This document shows positions 10,901 through 24,042 of a stretch of DNA of 64,000 nt, piece after piece. The stretch covers positions 6,677,501 through 6,741,500 of the forward strand of contig CM007989.1 of assembly GCA_002189035.1 (NCBI GenBank). Reading direction: 5' to 3'. The stretch's first letter is position 1, and each line of letters begins with the position of its first letter. A program made the position numbers and the translations under genes. This stretch comes from Utricularia gibba (Eukaryota > Streptophyta > Magnoliopsida > Lamiales > Lentibulariaceae). Below the pieces are notes generated by a model. That model worked only from the letters and a program-made list of their open reading frames with translations. It was not told where the DNA came from and did no database searches.

Positions 10901-13900
10901 AGGAAAATATTCAGGTCTGTCTTACTGACTGGCATAATTTCTTTTCATTATTTTGTGTGGTATGCTTTTTGAGTTGCTCCCGTCAATAGAAAACTGAAGT
11001 GATCATTCATTTTGCTATGTGTAGTTTATCTTCTCCACAGCCATCGATGGTAAAATAAAAGCATGGCTTTATGATTCAGTCGGTTCAAGGGTGGATTATG
11101 ATGCCCCTGGACTTTGGTGTACAACAATGGCATATAGTGCAGATGGAACCAGGTTCCTTTAAAATATTTTTAACTTCTAAAATCTTAGTTGATCAGCATG
11201 AAAGCTGTGAAGATATTGATTCTGTGTTTCCCAAGTTAAACTCATTTCCTGATTATGTCTTGATAAGTTTCTCTTGTTATTGCTTTCAGGCTCTTCTCCT
11301 GTGGAACCAGCAAAGAGGGTGAATCTCACCTTGTTGAGTGGAATGAGAGTGAAGGGGCGATCAAGAGGACATACTCAGGTTTCCGCAAGCGCTCTTTGGG
11401 TGTTGTGCAGTTTGATACGACCAGAAATCGCTTCTTAGCAGCTGGTGATGAGTTTCAGATTAAGTTCTGGGACATGGACAACACCAGCATGCTAACTAGT
11501 ACAGAAGCTGATGGCGGACTCCCTGTTAGTACCTTTTTTGGATAAGTAACGAGGGCTTGATTTTTTTTTTTTGTTGGTTTTAAGGAAAACCACGAATTAG
11601 CTTTCCAAAACACATGCAGGCTAGTCCCAGGCTAAGATTCAATAAAGAAGGATCATTGCTGGCTGTTACAACAAGTGACAATGGGATCAAGATCCTTGCA
11701 AATGCTGATGGGCAGCGGCTGTTGAGAATCTTAGAGACAAGAGCATTTGATGGGGTTCGTGGTCTTTCAGAACCTGTTAATGTCAAGGTGCGTATAGTCT
11801 ACCTTCTTCATCTCTTCCAAGTTTCTGCTATCTTTGTCCTCACATCTTGTGTGCTACCCCTTTGCAGCCTTCCGTGGCTGGCCCATTAAGTCCCATTCCC
11901 AATGTTTCTGCCTCGATATCCCTCATTCCCGACCGTGCAGATAGAATTCAGCAGCCAATGTCCCTTCTGGTTATTCATATTGCTCCTTATGATTTTTTTG
12001 TTACTTGATATGCTAAATCTGAGTCATCTAATATGAGAAATTGCAGGCTAGCATGGAAAGCAACAGGATAGCGGATGTTAAACCAAGAATCCTTGAAAAC
12101 TCTGACAAAATTAAGGGCTGGAAATTCCCTGATATATCAGATGCATCTCAGCTCAAGGCTCTGAAATTACCTGATCCTCTGACACCCAGTAAGGTGTGTC
12201 TGCACTGACTTATTTTCATCACAAAGTAAAGGGATATCACTCTTTTTTTCTTCCTGATCAAAACGTGCATGGCAGCAATGCTATCATTTGTGCACATCTT
12301 ACTCAGCTCATGGTTTCCGTCAGTGTAATATTTATGCTCCTAACCCAGCGCTTTGTTACATTATTTTCTAGTAATTTCTGTGTGTACCTCATAGTGAACT
12401 CTAATCATGCTGCAGGTTTTAAGATTATTATATTCGAATTCTGGGGTCGCTGTGCTAGCTCTATCCGCAAATGCTGTGCACAAGCTCTGGAAATGGCAGA
12501 GAAATGAGCGCAATCCATCTGGAAAGGTCTTAAATTTACAGTCAATTTTCTGTGGCGGTCTTATTTTACATGAACTTTTTCTAGTTTCCTTATTTTGATA
12601 TATGTGTTGGCAGTCCTCATCCTCAAATGTACCACAACTCTGGCAGCCCACTAATGGGGCTCTGATGTCTAATGACATAAGTGACGTCAAAGCCACTGAG
12701 GATTCGGTCGCTTGCATTGCCTTGTCTAAGAATGATTCCTATGTGATGTCTGCTTCAGGTGGGAAGGTTTCGCTGTTCAACATGATGACTTTTAAGGTGC
12801 GGTGGCACTCCAAAGATGCTTATTCCTTTTCTTTTCCTGAGCAAGACAAGCCCACTGCGTGTTTTCATGATTTTGCATTCCAAGTGGGAAATTTATGTGC
12901 TCGTGTATTCTGCTCAGGTTATGACAACCTTCATGCCACCCCCTCCGGCAGCAACTTATCTGGCATTCCATCCTCAGGACAACAACATCATTGCTATCGG
13001 AATGGAAGATTCCACAATACAAATTTACAATGTCAGGGTTGACGAGGTAACTTCTCTCCCTTCATTAAAAAGAAGTGAACTCTTCACTGTCTGTTTTATC
13101 TTCTTAGTATTTGATCACCAGCATTTTGAGAGAGAGATTCTACTCTGAAATCTTAATTGATTGGATGATGATCCTGTGAATGAGCAGGTTAAAACGAAGC
13201 TCAAGGGCCATCAGAAACGAATTTCAGGCCTGGCGTTCTCTCAAAGTTTGAACATTTTGGTGTCCTCCGGAGCTGATGCACAGGCAAGATAATGTTACTA
13301 TGGTTCTACCAAGAATTCCACCCGAGCTCTTGTCTAACATGCTTGCTCTCAATGCATGGAAACTGCAGCTGTTCGTATGGAATATCGATGCATGGGACAA
13401 GAAGAAATCATGGCCCATACAACCGCCACCCGGCCACCCGACTCCTCTTGTTGGAGAAACGAGAGTACAGTTTCACAACAACCAGTCTCATCTGCTAGTC
13501 TCCCATGAGAGCCAGATTGCAATCTATGATTCCCAACTAGAATGCTTACGCTCGGTTAGTGCACCGGCACCACCTTTTGTCCTGCTCGGAGAGTTGTTGA
13601 TAACCAGACATCTTGTCCTCTTTTTCAGTGGTACCCAAGAGAGTCTTTATCTTCACCGGTCTCGGCCGCCATATACTCCTGCGACGGGACTATGATCTAC
13701 GCCGGCTTCTGCGATGGAGCCGTCGGGATATTTGAAGCGGACAGTTTGGTTCTCCGTTGCCGGATATCACCATCAGCCTACATATCATCTTTCTCCACCA
13801 GCACGAGCAACCCTGCATTCCCCGTGGTGGTCGCAGCCCACCCGTCTGACCCGAACCAGTTTGCCTTGGGTATGAGCGACGGTGCGGTCCATGTGTTGGA

Positions 13901-14036
13901 GCCTGCGGAGCCGGAGACGAAGTGGGGCAGCGGATCCACTTCACAGGAAAACGGCAACGCCGGCGGTGGTCTGCCGGCGATTCCGTCCAGTTCCGCCCTG
14001 AACAGCAGCCAGCCTTCAGAAACGCCGTCAAGGTGA
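7948..14036 (+). CDS. TPL: TOPLESS/TOPLESS-related transcriptional co-repressor
   Basis: Groucho/Tup1-type nuclear co-repressor that binds EAR-motif repressors, such as Aux/IAA and jasmonate-pathway adaptors, and recruits histone deacetylase. 24 coding exons: 7948-8027, 8374-8553, 8637-8750, 8827-8985, 9089-9266, 9338-9461, 9547-9662, 9781-9919, 10103-10212, 10337-10406, 10499-10572, 10658-10753, 10819-10914, 11025-11152, 11290-11524, 11620-11787, 11868-11969, 12047-12193, 12416-12526, 12614-12796, 12918-13046, 13188-13283, 13369-13554, 13629-14036. The sum is 3429 nt, 1142 aa, the family length, with no frame break. The N terminus MSSLSRELVFLILQFLDEEK is the LisH/CTLH (TOPLESS) domain. A Pro-rich linker (PPPSAIAGWMS) follows, then two blocks of WD40 repeats (for example HTGGVNDIAFAHPNKQLSIV, GHQKRISGLAFSQSLNILVS). 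The last-but-two intron (13284-13368) has a GC donor. It belongs to the TPL/TPR1 subgroup by the linker; the exact orthologue is not decidable here. Confidence 0.97.
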
Positions 14037-16329
14037 AGAAGAATGGAGTGCTTGTTCTCCTCCAGACCTGCTGCAGCTATCGGTTGTATGTATAGTTAGA
14101 GACTGCTTAGAGTTGCCTCCTTTCCTTATACGCTGTCTGTTCTGACAAGTGAATTTTTTTTTTTTTTTGTTACAATTCGAAATGCATGTTGCCTTTCTTT
14201 GCCAATTTTTAGTAGATAAATTTAATTAATGAAATATTGAAAATTTGTGTGTTTAAATAAATATATTAAAATTAAACGTGTATTGATATTTTAATTTTAT
14301 AAGTATATGTTTAGAATGATATTTTTTTAATGTATATTTAAGATATATAAAAAAAATTAGTGAATTTATTTGATTAAGAAAATGCATGGAGAAAATTTTT
14401 AAATGTATAATTAAGAAAATTCATTTGATTAAAAGTGTTTAATAAATCATATACAAAAAAAATTCACTCAATGTTTTTTCAGAAAAAATTTGGATTTCAA
14501 TTTTTTTTGAAATAAAGAAATATGAGTTGAACCTCACTCCCATTTGTGTAAGTAAGATTATAAATCTAATATATTTGAGATTCATTATGAACATAGTACA
14601 TAACATGACTAAATAGAGAAAAAACTTTATATTATTATACGAAATCTTTTATTGAAATGTAAAAAAATAAAATCATGAAAATTAAATGTTTGAAGTAAAC
14701 AATATTATATAAAGAGAACATGTATAATGATATTTGATATTAAAACTAAATTCGAACTCATGTCAATGATGATATATAGCAAACACTGAATGACTAAATG
14801 GAATAAAATGTAAAATCATAAATTCTATTAATATAAATTTATAAGATTTGAATATTTAAAATAAACAATGTCATAGAATTATTGATTGTAACACATTTCC
14901 ATAACACAGACCGAAAATCCAAGAAAAAAATGGGTATAATGGATTTTCCTAGTAACCTGTGATTCTAAATTTCACAAACTTTCGCTACAAGTTTAGTTTT
15001 TTTGCTCTCATTATCACTAACTGGAAACATTATGTGTCTCAGAGATGCTCTTAACCAAATAAAGCCTACTCATTATGGCGTTGCATCAATGCACATAACC
15101 AGTTGAAATGTTTCCTTACATGTAGCACCAACAGCTTTCATGCCTCTGCTGCAGCTCCTTGGCTGCATCAACAGAGATGGATACCTGATATTCTCTCTTG
15201 CAATCAAAGTGCCATAAACAAGATCAAGAGTTTTTTCAATAGGATCTGGTTCAAGAAGCTCCCCTGAAAATGCATACCAGATGAGTAATCAGCACAGACG
15301 TATGTTACAAATACATCATTGATAGCATAGCACCATCACTTCAGATTGGTATAATCAGATGATGAAGTATTCCCTCTGTTCTTAGGGCAGGATTTATACT
15401 CACAGGATTGGTATTGTTCGAATCCTGGTGCTGTTTCTTACACACTATGGAGCCTAAACCAGTAGAGAAGAAGACATGGTTCACATGAGAGCAGGCTGGT
15501 TGGTATAAAGCTGCCATTTTAAGCTCGCATTCAGGGGCTTTCAAACAGTAAGCACATGCTGGGAATTCAAGAGTAGTTCAAAAATTTGCAAACATCTCTG
15601 AATTAGATTTTCTCACCAAAGGGCTAAGACTCGCGATGCTATGCTCGAAGCGTAAAAAAGCTAATGGGCATTTACGATGCGACGATCGGAAAATTCTCAC
15701 CGGTTGAACATGGCACGCGCACGTCTCCGAGAGCTCCTTCGCAGCGTACGGGAGCAAACGGCGGAGAAATCATCGTATATGACCGAACGTTGGCGACGGC
15801 ATGGAAAAGGGCAATCGATTTTTGTAGTGTACGGATGGAGAAAATTATAATATAAAAAACAATAAACACAAAAAAATGAACACTCTCATCAAAAGTCAAT
15901 CTTGTGGTCTGAACTTTCCATCAAAGCCCTGGAGATCTCTTGCTCCTTTCCAATCTCCGGAATCCAAAAGGCGGCCTAAATCATCAGCCGCATTTACCCA
16001 TCTCCACAAAAGTACGTCTTTCTTCCTTTCCCCAGTCTCACACAAAAAGCTTCACTACAAATGATGACAAATTCATGTTCTCAATGCAAGTAATCTTTGT
16101 GGGTTTTAATGAGGATATCTCTTTTTGCTCTTTTTGTGAATTTGAGAGCCCACCTTTGACCGGAGACTAGTTATTTGTTCTTGCATGAACAAACAGTACA
16201 GGGTTTTAGCTGTTCGAGTGGAATTTGTTCTGTTGTGAATCCTTGGAGAGCCAAGTTGCAAGATCTGCTCTTATTGGGAATATCTGGTTCAGGAATAAGG
16301 AAAAGGCGGTTTCCTTTTGCAGCTAAGCC
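14037..16329. other. spacer with TOPLESS 3' end and TMEM45 leader
   Basis: About 14.1-15.05 kb is AT-rich with no coding signal. About 15.1-15.55 kb holds the unassigned minus-strand pieces listed separately. About 15.9-16.33 kb looks like the 5' leader of the TMEM45-type gene, with a likely UTR-intron acceptor just before 16322. Confidence 0.5.
15150..15545 (-). other. unassigned exon-like pieces on minus strand
   Basis: A segment of about 80 bp at about 15186-15273 has a strong acceptor (..cattttcag) and donor (AG|gtatcc), and one frame reads GELLEPDPIEKTLDLVYGTL. Upstream, about 15400-15517 begins with an ATG frame (MAALYQPACSHVNHVFFSTG) and ends at a gtgagt donor. Direct joining in phase 0 selects a different, shorter frame with an early stop, so no convincing protein results. 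I do not recognise a family. It could be a small gene, a non-coding transcript or a decayed copy. Confidence 0.2.
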
Positions 16330-17251
16330 ATGGGTTCATTTATTGGGCATATGATTCCGGGGACATTATTTGTACTTATTGGCCTGTGGCATTCGTGGTG
16401 TGCTCTAGTTAGATTTGTATCAAACCCAAAATCATTTCGTGTGAGAGTTTGGAACCCTGTTCCTGGGAAGTTCAGGCATTTGGAGCTCTATATAATTGTA
16501 GTGGGTGGTTTCATTGATCTCTGTATAGAGTTTTTTGTTGGAACTCATCTCAAGATCATTGTCAATGGTTCCTTGAACCCTTCACATCTTAACAACTTTG
16601 AGCACTCTGGGATGTTGGTGATGTTCTTCATTTTTGGTGTCATTGCATTGGTTTCAGAGACAACAAGGTAGTTGACTTCACTCTTTTAACTGCAAGAGGT
16701 TTTTTCTTTTTTTTTTTTTTATCAGAGATTTGCTTTTATGAACCCCCTTTTTATTGCTTGTTTTCAGCATTCTTCCATTGCCTGAAGGAGCTCTCTGCCT
16801 TATAGCATCAACAGCATTCACAGCAGAATACTTATTGTTCTACTTCCACTCAACAACGCACACAGGCTTAGAGGGATACTACCACTTTATCCTTGTGATC
16901 TTGATAGGTCTCTGTGTAGTGTCAACAGCAGCTGGAGCCTTAATCCCTACAAGCTTCCCTGTTGATTTATGCAGTGGAATTGCTATAACGCTTCAGGGAC
17001 TCTGGTTCTACCAGACAGCATTCACCCTCTACGGTCCGATGATGCCGGAAGGATGTGTGCTCAAGCCAAGGAATGAAATTTCATGTAGCTCAGATGAAGC
17101 TGCGGTTCATGGTTCGCTTTTGGCTAATGCCTTGCTGTTTACTCATGTGTTCATTCTTCTTGCTGCTCTTGCTGGTGCTTATGTCTATCTGGAGCGAAGA
17201 TTTCGGTATAGATCGGGTTCCTCCAATGCTCTGCAGGATGATTTTGAATAG
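16330..17251 (+). CDS. TMEM45/DUF716 family multi-pass membrane protein
   Basis: Two coding exons, 16330-16667 and 16768-17251 (822 nt, 273 aa). The start MGSFIGHMIPGTLFVLIGLW and the core HSWCALVRF, FEHSGMLVMFF, FYFHSTTHTGLEGYYH and GLWFYQTAFTLYGP are typical of plant transmembrane protein 45 (DUF716) proteins. About six or seven hydrophobic segments span most of the length. The C-terminal tail is short and charged. Biochemical function of plant members is poorly known; some family members have been linked to defence responses. The start lies just after a likely 5' UTR intron acceptor (..ttttgcag), with a good context around ATGG. No frame problems. Confidence 0.9.
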
Positions 17252-17619
17252 AACTGTAAAAGACATGAGTTTGCTCAAGGAAGATGAGGAAATCAGAATA
17301 AATCTCAACTTCAGTGTTTGCATGACTGCGTTTGTTCAAGTTACCTTTAATGGTCATTACTATTCATATCTGCCATTACAGCATAATGTTTGTCTTCCAA
17401 ACAACAGAATGACCAACAGAAACCATAAAATGAAAACTGAAATGATTAACCAAAAATAACAATTTTGTTCATTTGAGGATTTTGGATCATAAATTCACTG
17501 AATGACTAGAAAAAGAAGCAACACTATATCAAAATATTCCAAACTCTTCACACTGCTGATTAAACCTCCCAAGCCAACAGGTAAAAGCCTGTGAATCACA
17601 CTCACAACTCCACTGTTTG

Positions 17620-18321
17620 TCATCTCTCAGAACCTGTGCGATAAGTAGAAAACACAGTATGAATTTACTCAATGTTCGGATATGTGAAAGAAGATATAGA
17701 AATGGTTGGTACAGTACCTTCCTCCGGAGGGAACAAGTGTTTGCTGATTCGTTGCACCTGATCTGCGACATTTTTCGAATTCGAAACCATGAAACTTCTC
17801 ATGTTTGGCATAAAGGCATCCCAATTCCCCATCTTCAGGGATGGTTGCACATCATTAGACATGTAGGAGCTGGTGTCACTACCCCAGGGATCTCCTCCAA
17901 CACTACTCCCCAGTCTTGCACCTCTTCTCATTATAGTGGATGCTAACACATATAAAGCACTCAATCACCACGAGAAATCCACTTAAATTATAAATCACAA
18001 AGGCTTATGCAAGAAGATAGTCTGATGTTATGTTCACAAGCTCAAAAGCGGTAGGAGTAGAAATAGATGATTGATCCCACCCGTTTGAGCTGCCTGCAAG
18101 AGGTATTTTGCAGGGAGACCAATTCCAATCCCTAAAAAGGTGATTCCAACACTAAAACCAGCACCACAGCCGGCCCCAACATAGCCAATAACCTCTGGGC
18201 CAAATCCAGGACCCCATCCCACACCACAACCAATGCCTATTCCAACACCCCAAAAGGCACCACTTGTTGGATGCACAGGATTCCACCTTTCATATCTCCT
18301 GAAAATGCTCCTAATGATCAT
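17620..18321 (-). CDS. cadmium-induced protein AS8-like small membrane protein
   Basis: Three coding exons on the minus strand: 18081-18321, 17718-17942, 17620-17633 (480 nt, 159 aa). The N-terminal half (MIIRSIFRRYERWNPVHPTS then GAFWGVGIGIGCGVGWGPGF) is a glycine-rich hydrophobic stretch that matches the plant protein annotated as cadmium-induced AS8. Gly-rich segments of this kind resemble mitochondrial or other small membrane-inserted proteins; the molecular function is not established. The C-terminal exon is only a few codons (ending SER). A longer frame over 17529-17640 was rejected because it breaks the splice phase. An upstream Met at 18417 is open but precedes a good intron acceptor (..gattcag), so the conserved MIIRS start was chosen. 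Confidence 0.8.
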
Positions 18322-19545
18322 TTCCACCTGAATCACATACGCAACAAAATGCATTCCCAAAATATCAAGATCATCACGCATCATATTCCATGGCACACCA
18401 AATGCAAACTGAAGCATACATCAATAGTGAAACACACGATTCAAAAGTTTCCAACATGGAAAACAAAAAGAAAAAGCAAAATGAAGAGAAGAATCAGTGC
18501 GTGCAATTACCCACTCACCCAGGTTCCTAGGAATGCCTCCTAAACCAGAACATGAAAACATAAAATCACCACACCTTCTCAAGAAAACCCAGAATCTTCA
18601 ACATAACCTCAAACAACGAGACAAATCATGTTCTCGTATCACAAACAAAGAGCAGGAGGACAAGAGTGAAGTTGTTTAAGGATAATGGATAACGTTGTTA
18701 ATGCCAATCGAATGAGAGCTGCTCATGAGCTTGGGCCACATTGTTGCACATTTGGGCCGTACTCTAAATCTAGGTACGTAGGCTCAATACGCACATGTTT
18801 ACTTGACATGGTTATCGGCCGGTCCACCCGCCGGTCCGAACCGAAACTGAATGAAAGTTCCGGTTTGCTTCACTAAAATTTGAGTTCCAAACCAAGCGTA
18901 TATCTAAATTTACTTTTAAATCGAATAATTTTAAAATAAATAATGTAATTTAGTATCAAATTAATCATTTATAATCTCTTTTTACAATTTAATATTTATA
19001 CAAAAAATAAACATTTGGTTGGAAAATAATTTACTATTTAAACCTAACCAAATAAGGATAAATTCATTTCTTAGACATCGTTTGATAATAAAATATTAGT
19101 ATATTTAAATATAATATGATTATACTCATGATGATGCCTAAAAATAAAAATCTGACTAAATAAATAATATAGATATAATTAACCTAACTTTCTATTTATA
19201 TATATCATCCATATACTCATTTTAGTATATTAATATCATATAAAATTAATATATATATATATATACATACATATTAATCAAATATCAATATATATCTACA
19301 TTTGAGTAGAAACCTTATATACTCAACTATCAAGCACCCTTTTAATCAATTGTAATTTTACTAAATTTGGAAGGTAGGTTTGATTTACCAGCATAAATCA
19401 GTGTTACATCTTACTGAACAGCAGCTGCCGTTGATTTGGATTCATCCCCCCCTAGGCTACCATAACTAGACTTTACCAGCAAACAGGAAACGAACAAAAG
19501 AACACAATGAAGGATGCATGTAAAAGAACGTAGATGGGCACCAGA
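18322..19545. other. spacer, AT-rich, no gene seen
   Basis: AS8-like 5' leader (to about 18.7 kb), then very AT-rich DNA with an AT tract at 19249-19265, then the 3' untranslated side of the methyltransferase gene. No conserved coding sequence recognised. Confidence 0.6.
19249..19265. repeat. short (AT)n tract
   Basis: An AT dinucleotide run followed by ACATACAT in AT-rich spacer DNA. Confidence 0.7.
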
Positions 19546-22115
19546 TCAGAGGATTGACCAGAACATCTTGCGACAAAACAAGACTTGCTGGCTTGCCTTG
19601 TGCTTATCTTCAAGCAGATGCAACGAGGTCTCCCACAGGAACTTGGGTGCAAGACCCTTGATTCTCCTTATCATTCCTTCATCTTCTCCTCGTATGATGG
19701 CATATCCCTGCATGCCCAACATGTTGGAACTCGAGGGGAGGCATGTTTTCTATTCATTCATGAGCTACTGCTGCCAGACACGTACCTGGGGTCGGAGCAT
19801 CCTGTCCATTTCGAGCATGATGTCTTCTACCAAGCAACCCTTATCTTGGTAGTGAGAAAACACACCGTTTGCATGTAGCAGATCGTAGGAACGTGGATAG
19901 GTAGAGAAGCCTTCGCACCTGTGGCATGGCAGAAACATGGTGAAAAGAAATATGGGATGCTTGGTTGCCATTAGTGCAGTTTATCTTACCAGTCATGGAA
20001 TGCGCCAATCATGCCACGGCCATATATAGCGGATAATGTATTGTTCATACTGGAGGGGACTACGTTCATAACCCACACTGGCCATGTGGAAAGCGCTGCA
20101 CCGAATCCGCCTAAGAAAGCTGACATGTCCATTACATTTCTGATTTCACTCTCTTGTACACCCATCAACCTCCAGTACTCACGAACTTGCTCCTGCCAAT
20201 AGAGACTGTCTAGCAAGAAATTTTCTCTAGTCACACCTGCAAATGAATCTTCCAGTCAGCACAGAGTGGCTAGGCAAGGAGAGGGTGTTTCAGAGAAATG
20301 GATAGTGTCATAAGAACTGGAGAATACCAACTCCTAGTCACCAAGTTTATGCAAGAAACACACCTAAATTTATTGCAACATTAGATAGTTCTATGACTCA
20401 AACATCGATCCTTCTTTTTTCAGAAAAAAAAAAAGAGCAACGCCCAGCATACCTAACGTACTGAGATAATCCGAATACTCAGATAGAAGCTGTGGTTTAG
20501 GAGTGAACTTCTTAGCTACATGTCGTAATATGCAGTTCCGCAATGGTGTTTTCCATGATGTTTTATCATCATCCTCTGCATCACATATTTTAATGCGCCC
20601 CTCAATGGCATTTTGTTCGATGCATGTGTTGTTTTCTGGTTTCATCCAGATCGCTGTCTGCACCTGGCGAGCAATGAGTTTCCAGCACATTGCAGAAGTT
20701 AGAGCCATCAGTCTCTCCCAAATCATGGGATACTCCTTATCCGTTTTATATGCTGGAGGAGCGGAGTATACAAAATATCCCTTTGATCTCAGTAGGCGAT
20801 CCACTTCTTTAATAAGAATTCCATCTGCATTGGAAAAAAGGAACTGGGATTGCATCATTACAAAACCATGTACTTTTAGAAAGATGATAAAGATTGGAGC
20901 AGAATCTTATTCCCAAAAAAAGCCTGCTTAGGGACTGGTGATGATTTGTAAATATTTTTCTGGAAATCATACTATCTAGCTACAAAGGAACTCTTATTTA
21001 TTTCAATGAAATGCCTGTTAATCATTGCACCAATGTAAAGGCAACGCAAAGAAAACTAACCATTTTCGTGAAAATCCACACGGCATCTTGAACAATGGAC
21101 CATGTCAAATGATTTGCTGGGATAGGGTAACTGCTTGGTGGCTAATGCAGAAATCATAGCTCTGATTCCCCGTTCTAAAGCAAACTGGATTTGATTTTCA
21201 TGATTATCTTTGGGAGCAAAAGACATTGTTTCAATTCCCAGGGGAAGAAGGAAAGCCGAAAAGCTAGCAACTCCACAGCCTACATCCAAAACTTGATTTA
21301 TCCCTACAGTTAGCAAGTCTCCAGTCTCATTTGTCGTCATGTTCCCTAACCTGCAATGAATGTAAAAAACATAAAGCTAAGACGCCTTCACTCCTAAAAA
21401 AATAACCTTCTGTAGAAATTAAACTACCTTTGTATGTACTCAGGAGCTCCATGCTTGAAATGTGTACCTCCTCCAGGGAACCACCACAAATGACCCATCT
21501 CATGCACCCAATTTTGCCCTCCCTTTACCTCAGCAAGATGCGTATGATTCACATTGCTTCTCCAAACATAGTCCCTACTTGTAGGCCAAGAGATTGGTAT
21601 CTTATAGTCAGCCGGGGAAGGCACCAAACAGAACAACGTTCTTTCAATTGGAGGGCACTTCCTCTCTAGCTGCTCTCTCCTAGAAACATCTAGTTGTGGT
21701 AGTATTTCGTTGATAAAAGAAGGATCATGGCAAGGAATATACTCATTGTACATCAAAGGGCACACATTTACCCCAGTCTCTGGAATCGAAAGAGGTATTG
21801 TCCTGTATGTAGCCATGACTCTATTTGAAAACATACCTGCGTTGTAAGGGATTTCCTTCATTTACACAGCCAACTAACTTCGATACATGATATTACTCAA
21901 AAACAAAAAAAAAAAAAAAAAAACTTACCAGAAACAGAGGTTGCGGAACCGGTGGGCTGCTCCGCAGATTGTACGTTCTGCCGCGGGAGAGGCGCAGAAG
22001 GGTTGTTGCCGAAGAGAGTGCCGGTGTAAAAAGACGCCATCATGACTAAAAGGACGAGCATTATGAGCTGCCCCGTCTTCCAATCGAAAGCTCTCGCGGT
22101 TATGAATCCCCCCAT
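19546..22115 (-). CDS. probable Golgi methyltransferase, PMT7-like (DUF248 family)
   Basis: Putative S-adenosyl-methionine-dependent methyltransferase of the plant PMT family, type II membrane proteins of the Golgi implicated in cell-wall polysaccharide (pectin) methylation. Eight coding exons, minus strand: 21929-22115, 21428-21836, 21061-21350, 20453-20824, 19990-20236, 19786-19918, 19546-19707 (the first seven listed cover the full 1800 nt, 599 aa; counting shows seven exons). A single signal anchor lies at about residues 16-35. Conserved PMT motifs follow: [40 protein letters not shown], the SAM-binding [11 protein letters not shown] near residue 220, [27 protein letters not shown], and the end [11 protein letters not shown]. 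The closest named relative by pattern is PMT7. An in-frame Met five codons upstream (22130) is also possible. Frame is intact throughout. Confidence 0.92.
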
Positions 22116-23233
22116 CTCCTCTTCTCCCAACTCTTACTAGAATACAGATGAAACCCAGAAAACTCAGAGATCCGGCGATCTTCAAGTGCCAGTTGCTGGG
22201 CCAAACAAAGAATCTAAACCTCAAATTCCAAACGCTGCCTTCTCCAATTCCATTTGCGATTACAAACACACAATATGGACGTAATACACGAACATGGCAC
22301 ACTCTAAGATCTTAGGATCTATGGGAAAATGCGATCCATATGGAGGCCTCGATCGAAGTTCCCCCGCTCCTTCGTGGATTCGATTGAGTGTGATCAGGAG
22401 TATGCACAATGCCTGAAACCGTTGCTAATTTGCGTCGGTGTCCAACGATGGTGACACCAAAATTCTAATAATCGGGCCCGGGTCCGGATCCGCTCCGACC
22501 CATATAGTCGCCTTGCACCATGATCCTCTCACCTTGGACGCCTCTGGAACGTAGATTCCAGCCACAAGAACAAAAACAAGCATCGAAATGGTCTTCCATT
22601 GCTACTCTCACGAAGGTTCATTATGTGTTCTGTACAAGGAATCTCAAACACCGTACCTCTGCTCGTTCTTCTACTGTGAAAGCAGGCAATAAGGACGCAG
22701 GGTCCATCTTCCCAGGAGGCTGGCTGGTTGTCCAGTGCCTGCATAAACCCTGGTATGCATCTGATATGAACTGGAGGAAGGCATCCTATGTGTTGCTGCT
22801 GATGAGTACCTGTCCTTAACTCGGGAAAATCCGACTGCCCTTGAAGCGATCTATTATGGTTCTCAAAAAAGCAACTCAAGTGGAGCTTGTTGGTTTAGTG
22901 GAATCTTGCGATACGAAACGATTGGGTGGATACAAACAAGCAACTCAAGTGGAGCTTCGGGCACAAAGAGAATGTCATGCTCGGAAAGGGGGCTTTGCTC
23001 TCCACTAGCATTCAGAAAAGTTTGTTGGTTTAGCAAGCATTACAGGGACCTCCCTGATGAAGCCTAAATGCTTTCGAGAGTGAGAGATGAAGACAGAAAC
23101 TTAACAAAACTATTGATGATAAGAAACTAAAATCCTGTTACTCATAAGCCTTCCATTTCTAGCACAATACTGCAGCACAGTTCTTCAAGCATTGAACTGG
23201 AACTCACAGTCACAGTGCACGAGCCATTCCAGA

Positions 23234-23262
23234 AATAAAGAAAAAGAAAAAGAAAAAGAAGA
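23234..23262. repeat. (GAAAAA)n short tandem repeat
   Basis: About four to five copies of a GAAAAA unit in spacer DNA. Simple-sequence repeat with no inferred role. Confidence 0.6.
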
Positions 23263-24033
23263 AACTTTCCCCAAGGACGCGTAGAATGACACAGTCTTTG
23301 TATACAATAATAGTTATAGGATAGCAAGTCTAAACTTCTTGTAAGAACATCGGTTGTAAAGTATCTCATATACTACATATAAATTTGAATGTTATTTGCA
23401 TACTATAATATGTATTCGTGTTCGATGATACGACATTTTAAATCTTATATCTATCTTAATTAATCTTCGAATGATTTTTACTTTAATTGTGATATCTTTT
23501 TTCCAAGAAATTTTAATAATTTTATGTGATTGTTAATTTAATACAATACAACACTATGTAAATAGCTACTTTAATAAATAAATAAATAAATAACATCGTA
23601 TATTTTTTAGTTGGGCATTTGCGACGTTTCTCATAACATCGTAAACAAAAAAAAATTTCTTTGTTAATTTTGTATACATATAACTCATGGTTAATTTTTA
23701 TTGAATACTCAATGATGACATTAAAAAATATCAATTTGCAATCAAACTGTTTGCTTTTAAGGAATGGTTAAGGTTAGATGTAAGATATTTGGTATATCTT
23801 ATGAGCAATTATTTAATACATCATCATTTGTAATATAAAAAATAATAAAAATTTAAAAGAGCGGGTGTTCAACCAATTTTTTCAAATAAGAATATTTGAC
23901 AAATAACTCTTTGACTGAGGGGCATTTGGGTAACTGAACCCCCTCACCTTGATCACTGAGAAGGAAAAAACGAGAAAAAATAGCAAGTCACCGACCATGA
24001 GTATTTATACTCACGCATAGACGAAGTCAGACG

Positions 24034-24042
24034 GCTATAAAT
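24034..24042 (+). promoter_or_regulatory. possible TATA box of lipase gene
   Basis: The string GCTATAAATAAC lies about 30-40 bp before the point where the sequence takes on leader-like composition upstream of the lipase gene. The position is consistent with a core promoter, but the transcription start is not known. Confidence 0.35.

Noticed and set aside
17529..17771. Longer minus-strand frame as the C terminus of the AS8-like protein
   Set aside because: The intron phase (G carried over) selects a different frame that stops after SER, in line with the short family C terminus.
22520..22879. Overlapping open frames on both strands of about 100 codons
   Set aside because: No family resemblance, no splice or start context, and no conserved motif. 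Treated as chance open frames.
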